Positions 41,967 through 51,620 of a DNA stretch of 64,000 nucleotides are shown in pieces (the stretch's first letter is position 1; the number at the start of each line of letters is the position of its first letter). Made by a program: the position numbers and the translations under genes. The notes beneath the pieces are model-generated. The model had not been told where the DNA came from, did no database searches, and saw only the letters and a program-made list of their open reading frames with translations. The stretch is from Valencia hispanica (Eukaryota > Chordata > Actinopteri > Cyprinodontiformes > Valenciidae), in the NCBI GenBank assembly GCA_963556495.2, contig OY747702.1, forward strand, positions 2,979,001 through 3,043,000. Direction: 5' to 3'.

Positions 41967-42031
41967 AATTCAATTCAATTCAGTTTATTTATATAGCGCC
42001 AATTCACAACAGATGTCATCTCAGGGCACTA
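41967..42031 (-). mobile_element. 65-bp L2-type 3' tail (L2-I) fused to L1-C
   Basis: CCAATTCAATTCAATTCAGT then TTATTTATATAGCGCCAATTCACAACAG, up to TCAGGGCACT, is the extreme 3' end of the AATTG-tail L2 subfamily in reverse. At 42032 the sequence becomes L1-C 3' UTR (AAGAACTACACAACC). No L1 3' UTR resumes on the far side of the tail, unlike a simple insertion into L1. Confidence 0.85.
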
Positions 42032-44330
42032 AGAACTACACAACCACATCACACAAGAATGGATATAAAAATACAACAACAATGTCACAGAAAAACTCAT
42101 GGTACCGATTAATCAAGCTCTAGAAATGATAACCTCAGCCCAAGAATATATCTCTAAACACCAGAGACCCCACAGCTATATGTGTGTGTTAGTGTGCTAG
42201 TGCATATAAGGTTTCTCCATAAGAGTGTTCGAGAGCTGGTGTGAGCAGGCATCAATCCGTCTACCAGGAATCGATGCAGACATGAAGGAGATCAGAGCCA
42301 AGACGTCCAAAGGACCCCCAGAGCCCCAGGCGGACCCGGGCAGGGCTGACCACATCCCCCAAGAGAGGAGCAAAGGAGAACCCCAGGGGAACGTCCAGCG
42401 GCTACTATGCAGGGGCCCGGGGGCAGCAGTGACGAGCCCACGGGCCCCGCCGGCAACCAGCCGCACCAGGGCGGGCTGGTCCATGGACCGGGAGAGCCGG
42501 GGCCCAGGGGCGCCCCACCCCCCAGCAGAGACCCGACAAGGGACCGCCCGACGAGGGGCCCCCGGCACCGTAGGGGCCGCGGCCGGCCGCCACGTGCCAC
42601 CACCACCCCGGGCCAATCCCCACCGCCAACATCCCAGCGCCCCACCCCTGCCCCACGTCAGGGCGCCACACCAGAAGCCGCAGCGGATGGATAGCATCCC
42701 CAGGCCAAGCTCAGCCAGCACCTGGACACCAAGTTGTACCAGCTCCCGAGTCCTGATCCCGCGCAACGCAGAGCGCAGAGATCAGGCATCCAACAAAGGC
42801 CAGGGCCGGTCCAACCCGCCAATGAACCGACCACACACGGTGCGCACAGAACAGGTGATCGAACGAGCAGAGACGCTGGATTTGTGTCCCGCCGAGGCAC
42901 AAAGCAGGCACCACCCAACAATCCCAAACCTGGCACCCCTAAAAGAGGTGCCCCAACCAACCAAAGGAAGATATCGGCCCAGCGCATCGGCCCCCCCAGG
43001 CCCGGCCAGGCACGCACCAGGTCCGAACCGGACTGACCACTGACGCACCAGTAGGCAGGGACATCCATCACTGGCGGGGAGTGACGGAGGGGAAATAGGC
43101 CCCCCATTAAATGTAATGCCTGAGGTGCGCCAGGCGAGAGGGCAGCCCAAGACCCAACCTGACAGGCAGACAAAGACCCAACCTGACAGGCAGACAAAGA
43201 CATACAGACAGTCATACGTTCCCTCCCTCTTAAACACATACATTCTCACTAACTCACCAAGAAACCCAAGAAATGACGCTGTTCCCTCACTCACACACCC
43301 CATACACACTTCATGCTCCCAGGTCCAGGTACCGATGCCCCAGTAGAGCCACCAGCCCCCGGACCCAGGAGATGGACCCCCTTCCTTCTAGGACGGAGAC
43401 AAGCAGACCGCCAAGGTCCCCACAGTGTCGAGGCAGCCCGACAGCCCAGGACCCCGACCAGACCACCAGTTCCTCCTCCGGACCCCAACCCCTGATGGCC
43501 GGTAGCGAACAGGGGTGTAAGAAGACCCCTAGCCTCTATCCTCCCGCTCGAGTATGGTGTTGATGCATGTTGTAATAATGTGCATTTAAAACAGAGGGGT
43601 GGGATGTGGGGAAGGCAGCCACACATCCACCAGGGGAGGGAGGCCATGGCACGTTCAACGAGGGGCCCACGGCCACAGCACCACCAAGCCCCACAGACCC
43701 CAAGGCAGTCCCCCCAGCCCCATCCCAGAAGGAGAACTAAGCCCACCCTGACATTTGCTCTACTATCAGAACACAAAAGACACTAGACACCCAGGAGCTA
43801 AGTCCAGTGCGAAAAAGGACTGATCAGGCCTAGAAATGCCACCCAGCCGCTGCGACCAGCAGCCAGGCACCCCAACCAGCAAACAAGCCGAGACGCAATA
43901 CAGGGACCGGCGATGACAATCAGCCCAGAGAAAAAGAGAGAGGCGGCTGCACATGCCGGCCGGCCCCGACCCCCACAGGCAACAGAGACCCCACGCCGGC
44001 CGACCCTCGGCCAGGACCACAGCTAGGGGGTGCGGCGCCCCAGAGCCCCGAATACACAGGCCCACCCCAGACCCTACCCAGGCGCAGCACGGCCACCAGG
44101 CCAGTAGCCCATGTCCATCAGTGCAACCCCCCTAAGGCACCGCATGCAGCCATCAGGAGTTACCACCCAAAGCCACCAAAGCCCAACCCCAGGTTGGGGC
44201 CACGACGTCCAGCGCCCTGTCCGCCCAGTGATCCCACCCCCAGGGATCCCCCCCAGACGCCTCCAACCCCCAAAACCCCCACATCAGCAACAGTATCCTA
44301 AACGACAAAACCAAGTAGCCCCCACCCCTA
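42032..44330 (-). repeat. G-rich 3' UTR of L1-C (C-rich on the plus strand)
   Basis: Reverse complement of the L1-A tract 15117-17858, with small indels. C and A dominate the plus strand. The open frames here (for example 272 codons at 42225-43043 plus) are Pro/Arg/Gln-rich by-products of stop-poor composition. 43136-43200 contains a short tandem duplication (CAACCTGACAGGCAGACAAAGAC, two to three copies) absent from L1-A. Confidence 0.75.
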
Positions 44331-47300
44331 CTAGGTGATGGAGCCGATCAAAGGAGCCCAGAGAGATTGATCAGATGTGGAGGCAGAGGCCGTCTCAAGA
44401 CCAATATGGTCCAACAAGAGATTTCTATACTGATTAATATTAAGAGCCTTTTTATTTTTCCAGTTCAGGAGAATAGTTTTCTTAGCGATGCATAAGGCAA
44501 TGTGAACCATTAGAACTGACTATATGTCCATGGTGACATCATTTAAATCTCCCAACAGGCAAACTGAGGGAGATGGTGGAATGTTACATTTCAGACACTT
44601 TGATAAGTCCTCACATGTCTGGCACCAAAATTTCTTAACGGGTGGACAGAACCAAAGCGCATGAATATAAGTATCTGGTATATTGCTTGTGGATTGTAAG
44701 CTGGTATTAGATGACGTAAAACCCATCCTAAACATCCGTTGACCTGTATGGTGTACTCTATGAAGGATTTTGTATTGTATTAATAGCAAATTTGGATTTT
44801 TTGTTACTTTAAAGGTTCTTAAACATATCTGAGACCAGACGTTTTGGTCAAAGCTGGCTGATAAATCCACCTCCCATTTTGAAATAGGGATGGCTATTGA
44901 TTCATCTAATGTAGATAAAGTTTTGTATATTTTAGACAGCAATTTGCGGGGTTTTGAGATTAAGAAAATCTAAAACTCTTGCTGGAATTTGTAATTCAAC
45001 TGTATTGAGCCTAAATTTACCTTTAATAATAGATTTCATTTGTTGATATTCTAAGAATTTGTTTTTATCAATTCCATATTGTGTAATTAATGTATTAAAT
45101 GGGATAAAGTCTGTTCCTTCAAATATGTGTTCCAGGTATTCAATTCCATTACATCTCCAGTCTGGAAAACTTATCATACTTTTTTTTTTTGCAAGATGTC
45201 GGGGTTATTCCAGATGGGTGTACGTCTGCATGGGATTATTGTGGAAACTCCCACCATGCTGTCAGAGAGGAGCTGATATTTATGCTTTTAAAGCATTCAT
45301 GTCGTTTTATATTTGAGCTAATAAATGGTAGGTCTGAAAGTTTTATCTTATTGCATAGTGTCTGTTCTACGTCTATGCAGGACTCATCTAGGTAGCTATG
45401 TTTTAACCATCTTGAGATGTATTGGAGCCTGTTGGCTAAGAAATAATGATGGAAGTTTGGTAGATCTAGACCTCCTTTTTCTTTGGTCTTCTGCAGAGTT
45501 TTTAAGCTGATACGTGGGAGTTTATCTTTCCAAAGAAATTTAGAGACAGAGGAGTCCAGAGATCTAAACCAGTCTAGTGATGGTTTACTTGGGATCATTG
45601 AGAATAAGTAGTTTATTCATTTTTATTGAAGCAACCCTTCCCATAAGTGATATGGGTAGGGATTTCCATCTAGCAAGATCATCTTCCACTTTTTTTAAAA
45701 GTGGGATGTAGTTTAGCTTTATTAAATCTGCCAGTCTTGGTGAGACATTGATACTTAAATAAGAAATATTCCCTGACTGCAGTTGTGTATTAGTTGGCTT
45801 CTGGACAGAACAATTGATTGGAAGAGCTGTAGATTTTAACCAATTTATAGAATAATCTGAAACGTTTGAGTAAGAGTTTATCAACCCCATTACCTGAGAG
45901 AAAGAGGTTTGTGAATGCTGGAGAAAAAGTAATACATCATCTGCATAAAGACTGATTTTATGTTCTATGTTATTGCATTTTATGCCTTTAATATTGTGAG
46001 TTTGCCTAATTGCTGCAGCTAGTGGTTCAATAAAAATAGCAAACAGTGAGGGAGAGAGAGGACAACCCTGCCTGGTACCTCTCTGAAGATAAAACCTAGA
46101 TGATGTTTGGTTATTAGTCCTGATACATGCTGTTGGTGAACTGTATATTATTTTCAACCAGTTTATAAAAGAATTTCCAAAGCCAAATTTGTGTAAGTTT
46201 GCAAATAAGAATTTCCAGTTAACTCTATCAAATGCTTTTTCTGCATCTAGAGATAATATATTAGTCTTAATGTTTTCACAGTAAGAAAAATCTATTAAAT
46301 CTATTAATCTACGTGAATTTGTGGATGAATGTTTCCCTTTAATAAAACCAGTTTAATCAGGATGTATTATAAGAGGGGTTACTTTCTCTATCATTTTTGC
46401 GAGGGCTTTGCAGATTATTTTAAGATCAACATTAATGAGGGATATGGGACGATAGCTGGTAGGACACAAAGGGTCTTTACCTGATTTTAGTAGAAGACTA
46501 ATGTAGGCAGAATTCATATTTGGTGGAAGTCGGCCATTTTCCTTGGTTTCCTGCAGCATTCTGTGGAATGTTGGTGCCAGAATATTCCAGAATTCTTTAT
46601 AGAACTCTGCTGGAAATCCATCTGGGCCTGGAGCCTTTTTATTGGGCATGCTTTGGAGGGCCTCCTGGAGTTCAGCCGCTGGTAGTGGTGAATCCATGGC
46701 CATCGCTTGACTTTCAGATAATTTAGGTAGTGTTATATTATCCAAAAAATTTTCAATTTCATGATCTGATGGGTTAAACTCTGGTGAGTATAAAGCCTTC
46801 TAAAATTCTTTAAAGGTGTTGTTTATTCTTCCAGGATCATATACTGTATTCCCGGTCTGATCTTTAATAGCAGATATAGTTGTTTTTTCTTTATTAATTG
46901 TAAGCGGGTTAGCCTAAAATCTACCTGATCTATTAACTTGTTCAAAGTTTTCTGTCCTAAGTCTTTGAATTAAGAACTGGGTCTGTTTATTAATAATTTC
47001 ATTTAATTCTAGCTTTGCTTTACGGATTTTGCCTAGTCTCTCCTCATCTAGAGAAGCTTCTAATTAATTAATAGTTTCTTCTAATTCCTGAATACGTTTT
47101 TTTTCTATTTTCTTTTTATTTGATGAGAATGAGATTATTTTACCTCTAATCACAGCTTTCCCTGCCTCCCAAAGAATGGATGGTGACGTACCATGTATAT
47201 CATTATATTCCGAATAAGAAGCCCACTCTTTTTCAACATATTTAATAAATTCTTTATCCTTAAGTAATGACATATTACATATTACGTATTACATATTACT

Positions 47301-47822
47301 TTTTTTCAACAGGCTTGAGACAACACAACCTGACAGAAAAAATAGTCATAATGCACATCAAATTAAACAGAAGACCATGCGGTATAAGGCTATCTAAACT
47401 ATTTTTACCAAGAAGAAGTGAGCAATCCAAGTGTTCAAGGAGCCCCGAGAAGAAGGAATGAAAGAATGAGGGGTCATCAACATTTGGACCATATATATTG
47501 ACAATACAAAACTTTGGTTATGTATAGATAGTTTTACTATAATAAATCTACCCTCTGGATCTGTAACTGTATCTATTACTGTAAAATTAACATTTATATT
47601 TATTAATATTGCTACTCCCCTTTGTATAGAGTTATAGCATACAGAAAACACCTTAGGAAACTCAGGGGATTGAAGATCAACTGCAGCTGAGGTAGATTTA
47701 TGGGTTTCTTGTAATAAGACAACATCTGCCTTCAATCATTTAAGCTGGTTAAAAATCTTAATTCTTTTCTCTCTGGTGCCAGCTCCATGAACATTCCATG
47801 TGACAAACCTTAGAGTAGCCAT
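44331..47822 (-). pseudogene. L1-C ORF2: endonuclease (part replaced) and reverse transcriptase
   Basis: ATG at 47822-47820, TAG at 44333-44331. Endonuclease blocks: ADVVLLQETHKSTSAAVDLQ and QRGVAILININVNFTVIDTV (47735-47394). RT blocks: KAPGPDGFPAEFYKEFW (46745-46353), [39 protein letters not shown] and YADDVLLF (YADD at 45936-45947). C-terminal region: LDLPNFHHYFLANRLQYISR (45598-45236) and the FRMGFTSSNTSLQS block. Between about 47280 and 47405, roughly 350 bp of endonuclease (DLNFG to SDHAP) are replaced by about 125 bp of unrelated AT-rich DNA. Single-base stops occur at 47056, 46360 and elsewhere. Confidence 0.85.
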
Positions 47823-48332
47823 AGTTTTGAGACAAAAGTTGTAAAGTCCATATCACCATAGAAACAGATAAACAAAGGTGCATTATTAGTTTGTGCTTGG
47901 GGTTGCCTGATTGAAAATCTACAAGCCGAGATATAAGAAAGAGAGAAATAGAAGAAAGTTGTGAAGGTGTGAAGGGTGAGGGTGAGAGAGAAAGAAATAG
48001 TTATGTTATGAAAAAATTCTGTGTGTGTGTGTGAGTGATAAAAGAAGAACAAATTAGAAAAAAGGAGTGACAAAGACATTTGGTGATAGACATGTGAAGA
48101 TGAGAAAAGAAAAAAGAGCCAGTATCCCAGTGCTTAGTCCTGGCCCCGCCCACATTGAGTAATGTAAACAAATTTACAGAGCTGTGCTAACATTAGATTA
48201 TAGTTGACTGATAAAACAACTCTTATCTGACCAGTGTTACATGACTAATAAAGCCAAGGAGTAAGCTGGGGGTCCCTGAACAGCTGCCCATTAACATACA
48301 GTTTATCTACTGCTACTGTAGCTCCGGTGCCT

Positions 48333-49028
48333 TCACTGATATATTTCTTCCTGATGGAATAAAACGCGCCTTCTATCCAGGATTTCCTTCAGATATTGAT
48401 CATTAACGCTGTAATTTGTTCCCCGCAGCTCTCTGACCTGGCCTCTGACCTGCTTTTTTTGCTTGTAATGCTCGAATTTAGCAACAATAGGTCGCGGCCG
48501 GCTGTTGTTGGGCTTCTTACCTCTGAGCCGGTGGACGCGGTGAAAAGTGATGTTTTTTACCTTGTCGCTTGGGAGTTTTAACTGATGTTGGAGAAGATCT
48601 CGGACGGTGGATTCAGCGTTGTCCTCAGGTTGTTCTGGGATCCCGGAAAAAACAAGATTGTCCCGCATTCCCCTGGCCTGTAAATCCAAGATAGTTTCTT
48701 TCATCCTCTTACTTTCTCCGGACAGCTGCATCATCCCATCGGTGAGTTTCTTTACACTGTCTCTAAGCATTTGGTTTTCTGCAGCGAGCGATGCTACCTG
48801 TTGTTGGCTGAACTCCAGGGATTCCCTTAGAGCTTGAAATTATTTGTGGAGAACCTCAACCAGGGCCAGACGGGCGTCTAGGCTGGTTAGCTTCTTATCT
48901 ATTGAGTCCAGGACACCGCTGTAGCTTTTCTCTGGAGAGATGGTGGAGGTGCTGGCCTCAGAACGGGTGCATTTTTGTGATGGTGTGCTTGTCGGCATAG
49001 CAGAGGTGGATTTTTGTGGCTTGCCCAT
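48333..49028 (-). pseudogene. L1-C ORF1: coiled-coil and RRM-type RNA-binding protein
   Basis: ATG at 49028-49026 (MGKPQKSTSAMPTSTPSQ). Residues 1-62 are a low-complexity N-terminus ending LTSLDARLALVEVLHK, then a TAA (48842-48840). The frame continues SLEFSQQQVASLAAENQMLR and KKLTDGMMQLSGESKRMKET (heptad coiled coil), RDNLVFSGIPEQPEDNAEST (RRM start), HRVHRLRGKKPNNSRPRPIV, AKFEHYKQKKQ and RELRGTNYSVNDQYLKEILD. Order and motifs match L1 ORF1p, the RNA chaperone that packages element RNA. Apart from the one TAA the 231-codon frame is intact. Full protein would be short relative to human ORF1p. Confidence 0.8.
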
Positions 49029-49250
49029 AACAATGTTGTCAAAGCACTCGTCCAATTAGCTTTCCAGGCTGTGCAAGGTTTCCTCGTCCAGTTTGTTTTA
49101 TGGAGAAATACAAAATAATGGTAATTATTATTATTAAACGTTTGCTATATTTGGCTCGAATGTTATGGTTTGTTTTTACCCGAGATTGTTTGTTTTACCA
49201 GTTTACCGCCATATTACTTACGCACAGCTCTCGCGCGATCTCAGCACCAG

Positions 49251-50427
49251 CTCATCTCCTCCCTTCAAGGGACCTTCAGGAGCCGCCACATTTCTGGCTC
49301 TACCGCAGCAATCCTTTGTGCAAAATACACAATCAACCCCTCAACTGAAAGCAGAGAACCTGCAGATTCCAAAGATGCATCTGCCAAGACGCTACACCAA
49401 AGCACCGCGGAGATATAAGCCAATGTATAACACAACAAGAAATCGCTTTTCAGAATCAAAGTAGTGATTGCTGTTTTGTTGTGTAAAGATGATTTATTTG
49501 GCAAATAAACGCTATTTTCTGATACTTCCATCTCTTGTGCACCATTCAAAACTTTCCGGGCGTTTCTATTACGATTTTTGGTTCCTAGGGAGTATTATTA
49601 GTCTATTCTCTAAGAAGCCTGGCATTCCCCCGAGGCTCTGTTCTCGGCTCCCTGGTTGGCTGACTGTGTTGTCAATCTTGTTTGGCAAGTTTTGGCGTTA
49701 TTCTATTGGCTTCTAAGGGTCCAAAGAAGTGTCACTCATGCAAATTGACCAATCCGTTGTGGGGGATTGGTCCAATAAATGTACCAGCTGGCAAGACAGG
49801 CGCAGGATGCACGAGGGCGCACGACGCACAATACAAAAACATACATATACACATTAGTGCATTATAATGAGATTTTTTTTTTCAAAAACGCCCAAAAGTG
49901 TTTATTTTAGGTCTACTGAACGCTATGTGATATCAAAATGAAAAATATAACTTTTACATGACAAAAATAGAAATGACCATATTTGTGCCAAACAGTGCCG
50001 AACTAGACACCTTGCCTGACTTGCCTGTACTAAAACCTCTCTAGTTTTGTCCTGCTTCACATAATCAGTATCAAATTTTGCAGACATAATGTCCACATGT
50101 TGTATTTACATTTTATCGAGTAACCACTGCCATTCAAGCAATATCCATAGAGTTTTTCAATATTAAACTTGTTTGGGGTTTTTTAGGCGGAGCAAAGAAA
50201 ATAAATTTCTGCTGTGTTCCATCTTCAGTTTCTCCTAACCAGTAACAGATAACATGCATAGTGACACAATTATCAATTCTACTCAATGTTACCTTCACAG
50301 GGATGCCAAAATAGTTCAAATACTCCTTTTGGTTGCTGAAATATACACATTTTTCATGGGTAAGCATTTTTCAACAAATAGGCCTCAAAATAGGCCTAAA
50401 CCTTTCCATGATATTCAAATTTTTTGA

Positions 50428-50430
<3 letters not shown>
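49251..50430. other. 1.2 kb without recognisable feature
   Basis: Short frames only (up to 99 codons). GGTTTCTAAGGG/CCAATAAATG words and an ATGCACGAGGGCGCACGACGCAC patch at 49807-49830 have no match in the window. Nothing coding is supported. Confidence 0.45.

Positions 50431-50462
<32 letters not shown>
50431..50462. repeat. (TA)n microsatellite
   Basis: About 16 TA units, directly followed by a 70-bp piece of L1 3' UTR. It is paralleled by the longer (TA)n/(CA)n block at 51482-51620 next to the same L1 segment. Confidence 0.9.
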
Positions 50463-50466
<4 letters not shown>

Positions 50467-50533
50467 CCATGAAAGCACCCTATAGGCTGGCTTCTTCTGT
50501 CTCCAGGACTCGATACAGGCACGAAGGGGATCA
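50463..50533 (-). mobile_element. L1 3' UTR fragment (duplicate of 51621-51692)
   Basis: CATGAAAGCACCCTATAGGC ... TCTCCAGGACTCGATACAGG ... GGGGATCAGGGC matches CATGAAAACACCCTAGAAG ... CCCCAGGACTCAATACAG ... GAGATCAGAGCC of L1-D, about 15% diverged, and corresponds to the L1-C segment near 42215-42300. It abuts the Rex3-like fragment. Confidence 0.6.
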
Positions 50534-51480
50534 GGGCTGTTTTCGCCCTGGCCATGGAAGACTGGACCAACTCTACCAACTTGGAGAAGGTGTTTGACCG
50601 TGTCCCTCGGGGAGTCCTGTGTGCTCCGGGAGTATGGGGTACCAGGCCCCTTGATACAGGCTGTTAGGTCCCTGTACGACTGGTGTCAGAGTTTGGTTCG
50701 CATTGCCGGCAATAAGTCAGGCTCATTTCCAGTAAGAGTTGGACTCCACCAAGGTTCCCCTTTGTCACGATTCTGTTCCTAACTTTTATGGACAGGTTTT
50801 CTAGGAGCAGCCAAGGTGATGAGGGGGTCCATTTCGGTGGCCTCAGGATTGGATCTCTGATTTTTACAGATAATGTGGTTCTGTTGGCTTAATTGGAATA
50901 TGGTCTATGGCTTTCGCTTGAGCGGTTTGTAGCTGAGTTTGAAGCAGCTGGGATGAGAATCTGCACCTACAAATTCGAGACCATGTTCATGAGCCTTAAA
51001 ATGGTGCCTTCTCCGGTTCAGGGAAAAATGGAATGGGAGATTAATAGGCAGATTAGTGACGCGTCTGCATTGATGTGGGCGCTATACCGGTCTGTAATGG
51101 TGAAGAAAGAGCTGAGCCAAAAGGAGAGGCTCTCGATTTACTGGCCGATCCATGTTCCTACCCTCATCTATGGTCATAAACTTTGGGTACTAATCGAAAC
51201 ATGGAGATCACAGATACAAGCGGTTATATGGGAGGGGCTCAGAGTAGAGCCACTGCCCCTCCACATCGAGAGGAGTCAATTGAGGTGGCTCTGGTCAGGT
51301 TGCCTCCTGAACAACTCCCTGGTGAGGTGTTATAGACACATTCCACCAGGAAGAAGCCAAGGGGACCCTGGAGGAACTATGTTTCTCGGCTGACCTGGGA
51401 ACGCCGGGTATCTCTGCTTAAGCTACTTTCCTCGAGACCTGACCCCGGATAAGTGGAAGAAGATGGATGGACGGATGGAT
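50534..51480 (+). pseudogene. Rex3-like (RTE-group) LINE: RT C-terminal half and GATG-type tail
   Basis: Frames in order: NLEKVFDRVPRG (motif A region, 50578), LREYGVPGPLIQAVRSLYDW and VRIAGNKSGSFPVRVGLHQG (50594-50782), an FTDNVVLLA block (50863-50889, replacing the FADD active site), then 50893-51393: LERFVAEFEAAGMRICTYKF, SVMVKKELSQKERLSIYWPI, VPTLIYGHKLWV and RIERSQLRW-like. It ends GAAGATGGATGGACGGATGG, the GATG-repeat 3' end typical of Rex3. Internal deletions (for example most of the EWRGQGVE-type segment and the GHLVRMPPGR region) and stops make it inactive. It lacks the endonuclease. Confidence 0.7.
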
Positions 51481-51554
<74 letters not shown>

Positions 51555-51620
51555 ATACACACACATATATAAATATATATATATATAAAATACACATAAT
51601 ACATATATATATATATATTT
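51481..51620. repeat. Compound (TA)n/(CA)n microsatellite
   Basis: Alternating TATATA blocks with AATACACACACA interruptions, three major TA tracts. In L1-A the homologous site is only CACACACACATATAG (about 17690), so the array has expanded within an L1 3' UTR. Confidence 0.9.

Larger units (their letters stand above)
42032..49250 (-). mobile_element. L1-group LINE (L1-C), nearly full length
   Basis: On the minus strand: 5' UTR (49250-49029), ORF1 (49028-48333), spacer of about 510 bp (48332-47823), ORF2 (47822-44331) and G-rich 3' UTR (44330 to about 42200, continuing to 42032). The 5' UTR matches L1-B (GTTTACCGCCATATTACTTACGC in both) and similarity ends near 49245. At its 3' side it switches to an L2-type tail at 42031. 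ORF1 has one stop, and ORF2 has one replaced segment plus several stops. It is the reference copy for spotting insertions in L1-B. Confidence 0.85.

Noticed and set aside
50100..50370. Host coding exon suggested by the 77-codon minus frame at 50134-50367
   Set aside because: No recognisable domain, no splice context and no supporting neighbours.
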